From the NCBI GenBank assembly GCA_943842245.1, contig CALTAJ010000001.1, positions 825,919 to 889,918 of the forward strand: a stretch of DNA of 64,000 nucleotides. The letters are read 5' to 3'. The notes beneath the pieces were generated by a model. The model saw only the letters and a program-made list of their open reading frames with translations. It was not told the origin of the DNA and ran no database searches. The translations under genes were made by a program, and so were the position numbers. The stretch comes from an uncultured Flavobacteriaceae bacterium. GTDB taxonomy: Bacteria; Bacteroidota; Bacteroidia; Flavobacteriales; Flavobacteriaceae. Below are positions 8,258-18,005 of the stretch, one piece after another (position 1 is the first letter of the stretch; the number at the start of each line of letters is the position of its first letter).

Positions 8258-9121
8258 TTAACTTTTTAACGCCTCAGCACCACCCACAATTTCAAGAATT
8301 TCATTTGTAATTGCTGCTTGACGTGCTTTATTATAAGTTAATTTTAACTGATCTCTTAAATCAGTTGCATTATCGGTTGCTTTGTGCATCGCAGTCATTC
8401 TTGCACCATGTTCACTAGCAAAAGAATCCCGAAGAGCTTTAAAAAGTTGCATCTTTAAAGATTTTGGTAAAAGTTCACTTATAATTTCTGATTTACTAGG
8501 CTCAAAGATATAATCAACATTTGAATTATTCTCGCTTTTTTTCTCTGCAACAATTGGTAGAAAAGATTCCACTTCTATTATCTGAGTCGCAGCATTTTTA
8601 AAACGATTATAAACTAAAACAACTTGATCAAATGTTTTTTTCTCGTAATGGTTCATCACTATTTCTGCAATATTACTCACATTATTATAAGTTAAGTTGT
8701 CAAAAACAGAATCATAGCTTGAAATTACTTTACCTGTTTTGTTTAAAATTTCTGAACCTTTTTTACCTATTGTTATCAAAGAAACTTTTTGATTCTTAAA
8801 TTCTTTATCAAATAATTGTCTTGTTTTTTTTATGATATTGGCGTTAAAAGCACCACATAGCCCTCGATTTGATGTAATTGAAATAATTAAAACTGATTGT
8901 TTTGGTCGTACCTGAGTATATAGGTTTTGAGTGTCTCCGTCCATAGAACCACTTAGATTTTGAATTAACTCAGTCAAAGTATTGGCATAAGGACGCATAC
9001 TAGTAATTGCGTCTTGGGCTTTTTTGAGCTTAGCTGCAGACACCATTTTCATTGCACTAGTTATTTGCATGGTTGATGATACCGAAGCAATCCTATTTCT
9101 TATTTCCTTGAGGTTCGCCAT
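8258..9121 (-). CDS. atpG: ATP synthase F1 subunit gamma
   Basis: The rotating central stalk of F1. 287 residues with conserved N-terminal (MANLKEIRNRIASVSSTMQITSAMKMVSAAKL) and C-terminal (ITNEILEIVGGAEAL) helices that form the coiled-coil shaft, and the middle TSNRGLCGAFNANI motif. Last gene of the leftward atp block; atpD and atpC do not follow, as is usual in flavobacteria, where they form a separate unit. Confidence 0.98.
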   Translation of the reverse strand: MANLKEIRNRIASVSSTMQITSAMKMVSAAKLKKAQDAITSMRPYANTLTELIQNLSGSMDGDTQNLYTQVRPKQSVLIISITSNRGLCGAFNANIIKKTRQLFDKEFKNQKVSLITIGKKGSEILNKTGKVISSYDSVFDNLTYNNVSNIAEIVMNHYEKKTFDQVVLVYNRFKNAATQIIEVESFLPIVAEKKSENNSNVDYIFEPSKSEIISELLPKSLKMQLFKALRDSFASEHGARMTAMHKATDNATDLRDQLKLTYNKARQAAITNEILEIVGGAEALKS

Positions 9122-9124
9122 TAT

Positions 9125-10702
9125 TTACTCGAATTGAGCTGAAGTTTCTTTTGCTACTGCATTAAGTGTATCTAATACTGCATCTGTAAGTTTTCCTGCT
9201 TTAAGTTCTTCCAGGGTTTTTTTGTGCTTATTACGCAATGTTTCCAAATAGTTTTGTTCAAACTCTTTGACGCTTTCAACTGGCACGGAACGTAATAAGT
9301 TTTTCGAGCCCGCATAAATAATTGCAGTTTGCTCTTCTACTGTAAAGGGATCGTTTTGTGCTTGTTTTAAAATCTCAACATTTCGTTTTCCTTTTTCAAT
9401 GACATTTAGGGTTGCAGCATCTAAGTCAGAGCCAAACTTGGCAAAAGCCTCCAATTCACGAAATTGTGCTTGATCAAGCTTTAAGGTTCCTGATACTTTT
9501 TTCATTGATTTAATTTGTGCAGATCCCCCTACTCTTGAGACTGAAATTCCAACATTGATAGCAGGACGCACACCAGAATTAAAAAGGTCTGACTCCAAGA
9601 AAATCTGTCCATCAGTAATTGAAATTACATTAGTTGGTATATAGGCTGAAACATCACCTGCTTGTGTTTCAATAATCGGCAAAGCAGTAAGAGATCCTCC
9701 ACCTTTTACCTTGTTTTTTAATGCTTCTGGAAGGTCATTCATCTCTTTAGCAATACTGTCATCGGCAATTACTTTTGCTGCACGCTCTAGTAAGCGAGAA
9801 TGCAAATAGAACACATCTCCTGGATATGCCTCTCTTCCTGGTGGACGCCGAAGTAGTAAAGATACTTCACGATAAGCTACTGCCTGTTTTGATAAATCAT
9901 CATAAATAATTAAAGCTGGTCTACCTGTATCTCTAAAATACTCCCCTATAGCTGCTCCAGAAAAAGGAGCATAAACTTGCATAGGCGCTGGATCAGACGC
10001 GTTTGCGGCAACAATTGTAGTGTAAGCCAACGCTCCTTTATCCTCTAGTGTTTTTGCAATCGCAGCAACTGTAGATGCTTTTTGACCAATAGCAACATAA
10101 ACACAATATACTGGCTCCCCTGCATCATAAAATTCTTTTTGATTTAATATTGTATCGATACAAACTGTTGTTTTTCCCGTCTGACGATCACCAATTATTA
10201 ACTCTCTTTGCCCACGACCGACCGGGATCATAGCGTCAATAGATTTAATTCCCGTTTGAAGAGGCTCGTTTACAGGTTGGCGAAAAACTACTCCTGGTGC
10301 TTTTCGCTCTAGTGGCATTTCGAAAACTTCGCCTTCAATTGGTCCCTTGCCGTCAATAGGTTGTCCAAGAGTATTCAAAACGCGTCCAACAACACCTTCA
10401 CCTACCCTAATTGAAGCAATACGCTGGGTGCGCTTTACTGTATCCCCTTCTTTAACTCCTTTTGAAGGTCCAAGCAAAACAACACCTACGTGATCTTCTT
10501 CCAAATTTAATACCATTCCTTCTAGCCCTTCCTCAAAAGAAACTAATTCTCCATATTGAGCATTCGAGAGGCCAAAGACTCGAGCAATTCCATCGCCTAC
10601 CTCAAGCACAGTTCCAATCTCATCCATTGCAGATGATGAATTGTAGCCTTCCAGTTGATTTTTAAGTATTGCTGACACTTCAGCTGGGTTTATATCTGCC
10701 AT
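9125..10702 (-). CDS. atpA: ATP synthase F1 subunit alpha
   Basis: Non-catalytic nucleotide-binding subunit of F1. 525 residues, slightly longer than the roughly 513 of E. coli because of C-terminal additions. Walker A GDRQTGKT at about residues 170-177, Walker B-type ALIIYDDL, and the [20 protein letters not shown] segment are all intact. Starts with [17 protein letters not shown]. 12 bases follow atpH and 3 bases precede atpG, consistent with one transcript. Confidence 0.99.
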   Translation of the reverse strand: MADINPAEVSAILKNQLEGYNSSSAMDEIGTVLEVGDGIARVFGLSNAQYGELVSFEEGLEGMVLNLEEDHVGVVLLGPSKGVKEGDTVKRTQRIASIRVGEGVVGRVLNTLGQPIDGKGPIEGEVFEMPLERKAPGVVFRQPVNEPLQTGIKSIDAMIPVGRGQRELIIGDRQTGKTTVCIDTILNQKEFYDAGEPVYCVYVAIGQKASTVAAIAKTLEDKGALAYTTIVAANASDPAPMQVYAPFSGAAIGEYFRDTGRPALIIYDDLSKQAVAYREVSLLLRRPPGREAYPGDVFYLHSRLLERAAKVIADDSIAKEMNDLPEALKNKVKGGGSLTALPIIETQAGDVSAYIPTNVISITDGQIFLESDLFNSGVRPAINVGISVSRVGGSAQIKSMKKVSGTLKLDQAQFRELEAFAKFGSDLDAATLNVIEKGKRNVEILKQAQNDPFTVEEQTAIIYAGSKNLLRSVPVESVKEFEQNYLETLRNKHKKTLEELKAGKLTDAVLDTLNAVAKETSAQFE

Positions 10703-10714
10703 GATCGTTTATCT

Positions 10715-11260
10715 TTAGATCGTATTAGTTTTTGTTAATGTTGATTTGATTGCTTGTAATTGATTTGAAACACTACAGTCAAGTTGCATGTCACCAATTT
10801 TTAATATAAACCCTCCCATTAGGCTTGGGTCTATTTTGTTTTCGATATTTAATTTTTGTTTTGAATATCTTTTAGCCTTTTCAAGTATAGTTTTTTCTAA
10901 TTCTATTGAAAGTGACACCGCAGAGGTAACAGTTGCATTTACTTCACCTTTATGATAAGAATATAATTCAAGGAATTTTTTCCCTGTTTCTGACAGTATG
11001 GCCAAACGGTTATTCTCTGCCAATAAGGAAAATAACTTTTTGCTAGGCTCTGAAGCTTCTGGAAATAATTCATTTAAAAGGCTAAGCTTTTTTTCAATTT
11101 CTATTAGCGGATTCTCGAGAGCTATTTGTAAAGCATCGCTTTGTTGAATTATTTCATTCATTTTTTGCATATCTTTAGCCACTACCTCAGATGAATTATT
11201 TTCTTGAGAAAAGGCTAGAATCGCTTTAGCATATCGAAGTGCTGCTCGTGCTCCTTTCAT
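10715..11260 (-). CDS. atpH: ATP synthase F1 subunit delta
   Basis: Peripheral-stalk subunit linking F1 alpha to the b subunit. 181 residues. The N-terminal helical domain begins RAALRYAKAILAFSQE, and the C-terminal part carries the conserved IDPSLMGGFILKIGDMQLDCSVSNQLQ strand pair. Separated from atpF by one base. Confidence 0.95.
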   Translation of the reverse strand: MKGARAALRYAKAILAFSQENNSSEVVAKDMQKMNEIIQQSDALQIALENPLIEIEKKLSLLNELFPEASEPSKKLFSLLAENNRLAILSETGKKFLELYSYHKGEVNATVTSAVSLSIELEKTILEKAKRYSKQKLNIENKIDPSLMGGFILKIGDMQLDCSVSNQLQAIKSTLTKTNTI

Positions 11261-11261
11261 T

Positions 11262-11762
11262 TTACTTCATATCAGAATTTTGCAATAGTTTACTGACTAA
11301 TTGCATTTGTTTATCCTTACTTTCTAACTCATTTTGAAGCACTTTTGTCGCAATATCAAGAGCTATTGAACTGACATGATCTTTTAACTCATTTACAGCG
11401 GTTCTTTTTTCATTTTGGATTGCTTCCTGGGCTTGACTCAAAATCTTATTAGCCTCACTTTGAGCTTCAACTTTGGCTGTGTTAATCATTTCTGATCTTA
11501 TCGTACGCGCTTCCTTAAGCAGGGCCTCTTTTTGTGCTCGAGCCTCCTTGAGAATACGCTGATTATCAGATTGTAAACTTTCCATTTCAGATCGGGCCTC
11601 TTTAGCTGCTTCTAAAGCATCCTTAATAGAAGCTTCACGTTCATTTACAGCCGACAATATTGGCTTCCAAGCATATTTTTTTAATAAAAATATTAACCCG
11701 ACGAAAATCAACGTTTGCCAAAAAAATAAACCTAATGAAAATTCACTAATTAATTTTTCCAT
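11262..11762 (-). CDS. atpF: ATP synthase F0 subunit b
   Basis: Peripheral stalk. 166 residues: one N-terminal membrane helix (FFWQTLIFVGLIFLLKKYAWKPI, about 12-34) followed by a long alanine/glutamate/lysine-rich helix to the C-terminus, the normal b-subunit architecture. Lies between atpE and atpH. Confidence 0.97.
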   Translation of the reverse strand: MEKLISEFSLGLFFWQTLIFVGLIFLLKKYAWKPILSAVNEREASIKDALEAAKEARSEMESLQSDNQRILKEARAQKEALLKEARTIRSEMINTAKVEAQSEANKILSQAQEAIQNEKRTAVNELKDHVSSIALDIATKVLQNELESKDKQMQLVSKLLQNSDMK

Positions 11763-11804
11763 CTTTTAAAAACTTAATTAAAAAAAGCCTCAAGGGCAAA
11801 TAGA

Positions 11805-11996
11805 TTAAACTGCAAATAAGGCTGCAAAACCAAATCCTTCAACCAAGGCAGCAGCAATTAACATTGCTGTTTGAATTTTTCCATAAGCATCTGGCTGACG
11901 CCCAATTGCTTCCATTGCAGAACCACCGATTCTACCAATTCCAATTCCTACGCCGATTACTGCTAATCCAGCTCCAACTATTACAGGGATTTCCAT
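11805..11996 (-). CDS. atpE: ATP synthase F0 subunit c
   Basis: Proteolipid of the rotor ring. Only 63 residues, which is short for the family, with two membrane helices joined by the polar loop RQPDAYGK (about 33-40). The ion-binding carboxylate is E53 in AALVEGFGF. The Na+-type ligand set (Q in helix 1 with ES/ET in helix 2) is not seen, so proton coupling is likely. Confidence 0.97.
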   Translation of the reverse strand: MEIPVIVGAGLAVIGVGIGIGRIGGSAMEAIGRQPDAYGKIQTAMLIAAALVEGFGFAALFAV

Positions 11997-12058
11997 ATTT
12001 TAAAAATTTAAATTAAACATTATATTAAGAACTTATTTCAATATTATTATATCTATTA

Positions 12059-13159
12059 TTAATGACTTTCATGCTCTTGAGCTGCAAAACCAAAATAAAG
12101 TGCAGATAGCATTGTAAAAATATATGCCTGGAGAAAAGCTACTAACAATTCAATAATGGCAATTGCAAATGTAAGACCAAATGATAAAGAACTTCCTATC
12201 CAACTTTTAAAAATAAACATTAATCCTATTAAACTCATTATTACTATATGGCCGGCTTGCATATTTGCATACAAACGAATTAATAAAGAGAATGGTTTAA
12301 TAAATATTCCTAATATTTCTATTGGAATTAAAATAATGTATAGAAAGATTTTAGAATACCATTTCATTGATCCTCCTAAAGGATCAAAAATATGTAACCA
12401 GTAATCTTTTGTTCCTGTTAGATTTGTTATAATAAAAGTCGTTATTGCCAAACCGAATGTTACTGCAATATTACCTGTAACATTTACTCCTAGTGGGGTT
12501 AATCCTAACATATTTAAAAACCAAATGAAGAAAAATACAGTTAACAAAAAACTCATATAAGATCTGTATTTTCTTTCTCCAATATTAGGCTTTGCAATTT
12601 CATCCCTTAGATAAATAATGATCGGTTCGAAAAACCTTCCTATACCAGTTGGAACGCCACCATTTTTCAAGTAAGACTTTGCTAGTCTGTTGAAAAGAAA
12701 AAACATTAAAAAAGCAATTAATAACATGCTAAAAACCCCTTTAGTTACAGAAAAGTCAAGAGGGGCTTCGTTAGTTACCTGTTTACCTGCATCTAAATTT
12801 ATTACTCCTAAAGCGTTTGTTTTGAAAATTTTTCCGTGATCTAATTTATAAAAGTTAGAGCCAACTTGAGCTACGCCTTCTCCATGTTGAAGTTTTGATG
12901 AAGAAAAAATTTGAAGCCCATTATCCCAAAGTATAACAGGTAGTGGCATCCCAATATATTTATGATCACCATTGTCTTTAGTATAAGAAAAGAGGCTGAA
13001 ATCATATGCGTCTTCCAAATGATGAAAGATATATTCTTTTATTTCAGTTTTTAAATCTCCCGAAGGTTTGCTGTCTTTTGCTTGAATTAAGAAGGGCATA
13101 AAAAGCAAAGCTATAGGAAGGGCAAAATGAGCTCTGATTTGGATCCTCATTGACAGCAT
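12059..13159 (-). CDS. atpB: ATP synthase F0 subunit a
   Basis: Stator channel subunit. 366 residues, longer than E. coli because of an N-terminal, probably cleaved, signal-like segment and a polar extramembrane region of about 100 residues, as in other Bacteroidota. The essential arginine lies in LLIRLYANMQAGHIV, and the last helices carry ELLVAFLQAYIFTMLSALYFG. Two ATGs (13159 and 13150) are possible starts. A TAnnTTTG box lies 32 bases upstream, so the F0F1 genes may be transcribed from here as well as from the sprE block. Confidence 0.97.
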   Translation of the reverse strand: MLSMRIQIRAHFALPIALLFMPFLIQAKDSKPSGDLKTEIKEYIFHHLEDAYDFSLFSYTKDNGDHKYIGMPLPVILWDNGLQIFSSSKLQHGEGVAQVGSNFYKLDHGKIFKTNALGVINLDAGKQVTNEAPLDFSVTKGVFSMLLIAFLMFFLFNRLAKSYLKNGGVPTGIGRFFEPIIIYLRDEIAKPNIGERKYRSYMSFLLTVFFFIWFLNMLGLTPLGVNVTGNIAVTFGLAITTFIITNLTGTKDYWLHIFDPLGGSMKWYSKIFLYIILIPIEILGIFIKPFSLLIRLYANMQAGHIVIMSLIGLMFIFKSWIGSSLSFGLTFAIAIIELLVAFLQAYIFTMLSALYFGFAAQEHESH

Positions 13160-13191
13160 AAGTGATTATAAAAATAGTAGTTTTAAAGCTG

Positions 13192-13199
13192 CAAATGTA
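13192..13199 (-). promoter_or_regulatory. TAnnTTTG promoter box (TACATTTG) upstream of atpB
   Basis: TACATTTG on the minus strand, 32 bases before the atpB ATG at 13159, inside the 154-bp gap that separates atpB from the small membrane gene. This is the only sizeable gap in the sprE-atpG block. Confidence 0.6.
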
Positions 13200-13313
13200 A
13201 AGCTTTCGTGTAAATAAAGAAATATTTAAAAGGTTTTTTAAACTCCTTTCTTTTTTGGTGAATTTTATTGTGTTAATATAGAATGCTGACGCTTTAAAAT
13301 AAGGCTTTTTAAT

Positions 13314-13670
13314 TTATCTAAATCGTCTTGCTAAAAGAAAAATCTCCGCAATTAATCCTAATGAATAAGGAACAAAAAAAATGAAAAACTCCTTTTTTAA
13401 AATATTACCGTCTAATCTGAATTTGGGGTAGAAAAACAGAAAATATATTATTAGTTTTAAAGCAATCGTTAATAAATATATGCTAGCAAGATTTTTATTA
13501 TTCTTATGGATCCCATAGTTTAACAAAAATAAAGCCAATAAAGCCATAAGTATGTTCACAATATAGCTTTGAATCAAAAAATGTTTAAATTCTGGTAAAA
13601 ATTTTAAGTGTATTGCAAAAACGCTTATAAAGGTGAATAAAAGAAAAATAAAATAGAGAGTATATCTCAT
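13314..13670 (-). CDS. Small four-helix membrane protein of the atp locus (AtpI-like position)
   Basis: About 118 residues, almost entirely four hydrophobic segments (YTLYFIFLLFTFISVFAI, YIVNILMALLALFLL, IYLLTIALKLIIYFLFFY, FFVPYSLGLIAEIFLLARR). I chose the ATG at 13670 because it overlaps the stop of the preceding gene as ATGA; an ATG four codons upstream is also possible. Gene order atpZ - this gene - atpB is typical for flavobacteria, where such proteins stand where AtpI stands elsewhere and may help c-ring assembly or Mg uptake. It may belong to the DUF6168 group; I am not certain. Confidence 0.75.
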   Translation of the reverse strand: MRYTLYFIFLLFTFISVFAIHLKFLPEFKHFLIQSYIVNILMALLALFLLNYGIHKNNKNLASIYLLTIALKLIIYFLFFYPKFRLDGNILKKEFFIFFVPYSLGLIAEIFLLARRFR

Positions 13671-13882
13671 GACTGGTCCCAAAAACTTTTGCTTTGTTTA
13701 TAAATCATAAAAACTATTGAAACCAATCCTAAAGTGCTTGAAATTAAAACATAAAGTTTTCCAGATGACTGAAGCGCGAAGTCTAAATATTGCCCTAAAC
13801 GAATACTCGCCCACATTATTAATGCGATCTGAAAGGCTAGACTAGAGAATATTAGCCACTTTTTTGGCTTTTTTCTCTTCAT
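13667..13882 (-). CDS. AtpZ/AtpI-like two-helix membrane protein
   Basis: 71 residues with a basic start (MKRKKPKKW) and two membrane segments (LIFSSLAFQIALIMWASIRLGQYLDF and LYVLISSTLGLVSIVFMIY). This is the standard F0F1-ATPase-associated AtpZ/AtpI pattern with an xxGxxLD-type turn between helices. It overlaps the 3' end of the bactofilin gene by 41 bases and the next membrane gene by 4, showing tight co-expression. Confidence 0.85.
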   Translation of the reverse strand: MKRKKPKKWLIFSSLAFQIALIMWASIRLGQYLDFALQSSGKLYVLISSTLGLVSIVFMIYKQSKSFWDQS

Positions 13883-14249
13883 TAATATTATTTAATTTCT
13901 TAACTCCATCTTGTTCTGAATGCATCGCACAATTCGCATTAAAAGTAGCCCCAGACTCAACTATAAGTTTTTGAATGTGAACCTTCCCTTCTACATTTGA
14001 ACCCTTTTTTAAATTCAAAATTCCAGAAGCAGTAAGTTCTCCATTGAAAACACCTTCTATATCAGCATTTTCGCAAAACAGCTTACCTTTTACTTGTGCA
14101 TCTTTTCCAATAATAACTTTTCCTGTTGTAATCAAATGACCATCTAAGGTCCCATCAATTCGTATATCTGTTTTCGCATTAATTGTACCTGTTAGAATAG
14201 TATTCTTATCAATCTTACTATACTGTCCATTACTATCTACTGCTCTCAT
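13842..14249 (-). CDS. Bactofilin (polymer-forming cytoskeletal protein)
   Basis: 135 residues with the bactofilin beta-helix core: NTILTGTINAKTDIRIDGTLDGHLITTGKV is followed by repeated GKD/GKLF-type turns to about residue 105, then a short charged tail. Bactofilins assemble into filaments without nucleotide and often recruit cell-wall or secretion factors to the inner membrane. The start ATG overlaps the sprE stop (TAATG), so translation is coupled to the type IX secretion lipoprotein gene. Confidence 0.92.
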   Translation of the reverse strand: MRAVDSNGQYSKIDKNTILTGTINAKTDIRIDGTLDGHLITTGKVIIGKDAQVKGKLFCENADIEGVFNGELTASGILNLKKGSNVEGKVHIQKLIVESGATFNANCAMHSEQDGVKKLNNINEEKKAKKVANIL

Positions 14250-16714
14250 TATAATTTAATTTTCCAAGTTTTATTTTTTAAATAATCTTGATATTGGGAC
14301 GTTAAAGCTACAAAATTATGTTCTTTTAACAGATTAGATGACTTAAATTGCATTTTTGCCTTACACATTTCAATATTTTTTGGGTCACGAATTCCGTGTA
14401 CTACAACGAATATATAATCTTTGTTATAAGTGTCTATGCTTAAAGTCCATCTTTTATTATGCTTAGCTAAAACTTCCTTCAATGAATTAAAGAATATTTC
14501 TGTTTTTTCTCTTTCTAATTCCTTAAAAGGAAAAATCCACTTGTAGTTCTTATAAACTAGCCCTGTGTCTTCCAAATTATTTAATTTTTCAATTTGATTA
14601 ATAAGGCCTTTAGCATAAATACCTTCCTCAAATGCACTAAATGTTGTTGCAACTTCCATTAAAGATTCTTTCCAGGTCTGTATTCCATTTAAACGTCCTA
14701 AAGAATTAGCCTTTAGCAAACTTATTTTTGATTCCAATTGCTTGCCACTTGCCATTACTGTTAATAATTCTATCTCTTCCAAGGTCTCTATAAGCTTTTG
14801 CTCTTTATAGAGCTTAAGAGCATTTTCATATAGCTTTTCTGGTGTTACTGTTCCAGTAGAGTTATAGTTTTTTTGATTAGATAATATTCTCGCAAATGGT
14901 GTATCAGGATAGTTTTTAATTAGATCTATTTTATAGTTTTCTGCTACATCAGTTTTCTTTTTTTCTTCCATTCGATAAAGGTGATATAACGCTTGGACTC
15001 GAATCTCTTTGGGGGGATTAAGTGATAGAACTTTTTTTAAGCGCTCCGTAGCTAACGGAAAATCATTAAACTTCTCCTTATAAATTAGTCCTATTTGTAA
15101 GTAAGCTTTTTGATTGGTTAGAATTAAGCTATCCTTTTCTTTTTGGGTTTGAGGTAATGATGCAACAAAATTTTCTGGTTTTTCTTGAATAATTGCTTTA
15201 ATTGAAATTGGCTGATTACTTTTCGACTCTATCGCAATTGAATTCAAAATTGAACTTGCATTTCTCCAGTTATCTGTATTTGGACGATTACCCCAATTCG
15301 CTAAGTAAGCCTGTCTTCCCTTAGATACCTGACTTGGATTGTAAAAATAAAAAGAGGTTTTAGATCTGTTTAAAAGTTGAAACCGTTTTTCATTAACCTC
15401 TTCTTTCAGCTTCAAAGCTTCTTTTTCTTGTTTTGAGTTGATCAGGTTTTCAAAATAAATAAGTTGTTCTTTTTTTGAAAGCGTCATTAAATATATAATA
15501 CTATCGGTTTGTTTAATATTTTGTTCATAGAAAATAACTTCTGAAAGATTTTCCCTTTTTCTTTTAATTTTTTTAAAGGCTAAACTAGTTTCATCAAAAA
15601 GTGGTAATAGTTTGTCTAAATACTTTCCTGAAATAAAATAGTTTCCCTCCTTAAAGTGATAGTCTGCTAAGTCTTTATTATTTTCTATCTGAGTATATGG
15701 ATCTAAATATGGTGAGTCTATTGATCGGTCAAAATAAACTAAAGCAAGACTGTCTTCTTTTTGCTTTAAATATAAATTTCCTATAGCACGATTTACGAAA
15801 TGCTCAAAAGGCTGATTTTCATAGTTTTTTAAAATCTTTTGTAAAAAACTAACCCGGTCAGTTAAAGTATTTAAGGTGTCTAAAAGGGTTTTTTTTATTT
15901 TGGCCTGAAGCAAGAATTTTTTAGGAGCTTTCCGTTTTAAAGCAATTATCCCCTTAAAAGCCCATTCCGCTGAGTCTCTTTTCCCTAAAGATTCAAAAAG
16001 TTGTCCCGTAATAAAAAGATAGCGTGCCTTATTCTTTCTTTTTGGCGCTTCTAAAGCTGCTCTTTTTATGTAGAATGAAGCAGAGTCTAACTGTTTTAAA
16101 TTCAAAAACGATTCAGCAAGAGTTGCGTTTGCAAGAGAGTAAAACTTATTACTAGGAAAAATCGAGCGAGCCAAAGGTCTTAGGTTCTCAATCGCCAATT
16201 CTTCATTTCTAAGTCGAATATTTGTTTTTTCTCTCCAAATTTTGCCTTCAACATAGCTGTTTCGATTTGTGGGGCTTTCCAACAAAAAATTAAAGGCTTC
16301 AAGTGCTGGGAAAAACCGCCTGTCAAAATAGCGCGCTTTGCCTAGCAATAAATAAGCATCGTCTATCTGACGGTTATATTGTATATCATTAATTTTAAGG
16401 GAATGCTTTTGTATTGCTTTGACGGCTTTTTCTTCTGCTCGATCAAAACCCGGAATTATAGTGGTTTCGTCAATATTTTCTCCTCTTAAATTTATCGGTT
16501 CTACGGGTAGTAATTCATAAAAATTTTCTTCAAACGCATCTGATAAAATTTCCTCCCCAATTGAAAAAGCCTCTTTTCCATTAAATAAAACATTGAATTT
16601 GGTTGTTAGAGTATGATACTCTTGATTTAATATCCCCTTTTTTGTTGTACTACAAGAGTTGAAAAAAAGAGTTACGATTAGGGGAAAATAAAATATTGAA
16701 CGTTTTAAATTCAT
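14249..16714 (-). CDS. sprE: Type IX secretion / gliding lipoprotein SprE (PorW)
   Basis: 821-residue lipoprotein (signal YFPLIVTLFFNSC, lipidated Cys at about 20) made largely of helical TPR-like repeats (ADYHFKEGNYFISGKYLDKLL, AYLQIGLIYKEKFNDFPLATERLKKVL, ALKLYKEQKLIETLEEIELL). The start of the mature part, STTKKGILNQEYHTLTTKFNVLFNGKEAF, is characteristic of SprE/PorW. SprE/PorW is an outer-membrane-associated periplasmic lipoprotein required for type IX secretion and, in gliders, for surface motility. The order sprE - bactofilin - atpZ - atpB is conserved in many flavobacteria. It links this region to the T9SS substrate and SprF gene at the right end. Confidence 0.93.
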   Translation of the reverse strand: MNLKRSIFYFPLIVTLFFNSCSTTKKGILNQEYHTLTTKFNVLFNGKEAFSIGEEILSDAFEENFYELLPVEPINLRGENIDETTIIPGFDRAEEKAVKAIQKHSLKINDIQYNRQIDDAYLLLGKARYFDRRFFPALEAFNFLLESPTNRNSYVEGKIWREKTNIRLRNEELAIENLRPLARSIFPSNKFYSLANATLAESFLNLKQLDSASFYIKRAALEAPKRKNKARYLFITGQLFESLGKRDSAEWAFKGIIALKRKAPKKFLLQAKIKKTLLDTLNTLTDRVSFLQKILKNYENQPFEHFVNRAIGNLYLKQKEDSLALVYFDRSIDSPYLDPYTQIENNKDLADYHFKEGNYFISGKYLDKLLPLFDETSLAFKKIKRKRENLSEVIFYEQNIKQTDSIIYLMTLSKKEQLIYFENLINSKQEKEALKLKEEVNEKRFQLLNRSKTSFYFYNPSQVSKGRQAYLANWGNRPNTDNWRNASSILNSIAIESKSNQPISIKAIIQEKPENFVASLPQTQKEKDSLILTNQKAYLQIGLIYKEKFNDFPLATERLKKVLSLNPPKEIRVQALYHLYRMEEKKKTDVAENYKIDLIKNYPDTPFARILSNQKNYNSTGTVTPEKLYENALKLYKEQKLIETLEEIELLTVMASGKQLESKISLLKANSLGRLNGIQTWKESLMEVATTFSAFEEGIYAKGLINQIEKLNNLEDTGLVYKNYKWIFPFKELEREKTEIFFNSLKEVLAKHNKRWTLSIDTYNKDYIFVVVHGIRDPKNIEMCKAKMQFKSSNLLKEHNFVALTSQYQDYLKNKTWKIKL

Positions 16715-16944
16715 ATGATTTAGTTACTTATTAATAACTGAAAATGATAAATTTTAGTATTTCATCATTATAAAAATAGATTTATTCGTATTCTAAAGTT
16801 TTTATTCTCATAAATTATTTGATTTATTAAGAGAAAGATTCGTTTACATTTTTAAATTTAATCCGTGTTCTATTAGAAAAAAATAATAGAATTAATTTAT
16901 CTTTTTTAGCAATTATCCTTCTATCCTATAAGTAATCATTTTTT

Positions 16945-16952
16945 TACATTTG
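16945..16952 (+). promoter_or_regulatory. TAnnTTTG promoter box (TACATTTG) of the ferredoxin reductase gene
   Basis: TACATTTG ends 12 bases before the ATG at 16965 and overlaps an upstream in-frame TTG, which argues against that TTG being the start. Confidence 0.65.
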
Positions 16953-16964
16953 TTAAAAAAAGTT

Positions 16965-18005
16965 ATGCCCCAATTCCACTCGATGCAAATCTCTACTATT
17001 GACCGGATTACTCCAGAAGCTGTTGTTCTTTCAATAAAGGTTCCTTCTAATTTAAAGACTTTATATGAATATAAAGCTGGGCAATACGTTAGTTTAGAAT
17101 TAAATATTGATAAAAAAAATATTCGCCGATCCTATTCTATTTGTTGTGAACCACAAATTGGTTTACTTCAAGTGGGCGTTAAAGAAGTTCCCTTTGGAGC
17201 CTTTTCGACATATGTAAACAAGCTGCTGAAGGCTGGAGATGAAATTAAGGTTGGAGTTCCTGAAGGGCGCTTTGTATTAAATCACATAGATAAGCAATCC
17301 CCTATTATGGCAATTGCAGTAGGAAGCGGAATTACTCCAATTATGTCTATTTTAAAATCATATTTAATAAATGATTCAGGCTCATCATTTACATTAATTT
17401 ATGGTAATAAAAGTCCAGAAAAAACTATGTTTTATAAGGAGTTGTGTTCTCTTGAAAAACTATATCCCAAACAATTAAATATTCACTGGATTTTTAGTGA
17501 AGCTAATATTGATGGTTCACGGTTTGGAAGAATTGACCCCGCTCTTATAAATTTCGCATTAAAAAATTGTGTTTCAAGCCAATTACGTTTTTACCTCTGT
17601 GGTCCTGAGAATATGATTAAAATTTCTCAAGAGCTTCTCATTGATCGTGGTATAGATCAGCAGAATATCTTTTTTGAACTATTCTCCGCAAGTAATGATA
17701 AATCGGGAGTTTTAGGAGCTGTGAATAAAGGAGTGCTAAAAATAACTTTTGATGAAATGACGCACACTTTAGATTTGGTGCCTGGAAAAACTTTACTAGA
17801 AATTGCGCTCAAGGCTAAATTAGATGTTCCTTATTCATGCCAAGGTGGAGTGTGCAGTAGTTGTATTGGAAAAATAACTAATGGTAAAGCGAGCATGGAA
17901 AAAAATCAGATTCTAACTGATGAAGAAGTAAATGAAGGGTTAGTTTTAAGTTGTCAAGCACAAGCACAATCCCAAGAAGTTTCCCTGGATTTTGATGAAA
18001 TTTAA
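16965..18005 (+). CDS. Ferredoxin-NADP reductase with C-terminal 2Fe-2S domain (PaaE-like)
   Basis: About 346 residues in three domains: FAD-binding (RRSYSICCEP, the RxYS motif), NAD(P)-binding (AVGSGITPIMSILK and the YLCGPENMI end motif), and a plant-type 2Fe-2S ferredoxin (CQGGVCSSC plus a fourth Cys in VLSCQAQ). It would carry electrons from NAD(P)H to an oxygenase or desaturase. Relatives are annotated as PaaE, but no paaABCD genes are nearby, so a phenylacetate role is not supported; a general reductase is likelier. The ATG at 16965 is preferred over the TTG at 16950. The 3' end overlaps the stop of the convergent DUF6427 gene. Confidence 0.9.
   Translation: MPQFHSMQISTIDRITPEAVVLSIKVPSNLKTLYEYKAGQYVSLELNIDKKNIRRSYSICCEPQIGLLQVGVKEVPFGAFSTYVNKLLKAGDEIKVGVPEGRFVLNHIDKQSPIMAIAVGSGITPIMSILKSYLINDSGSSFTLIYGNKSPEKTMFYKELCSLEKLYPKQLNIHWIFSEANIDGSRFGRIDPALINFALKNCVSSQLRFYLCGPENMIKISQELLIDRGIDQQNIFFELFSASNDKSGVLGAVNKGVLKITFDEMTHTLDLVPGKTLLEIALKAKLDVPYSCQGGVCSSCIGKITNGKASMEKNQILTDEEVNEGLVLSCQAQAQSQEVSLDFDEI

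Noticed and set aside
16950..16964. TTG start five codons upstream of the reductase ATG
   Set aside because: It overlaps the TACATTTG promoter box, so the mRNA would not contain it.
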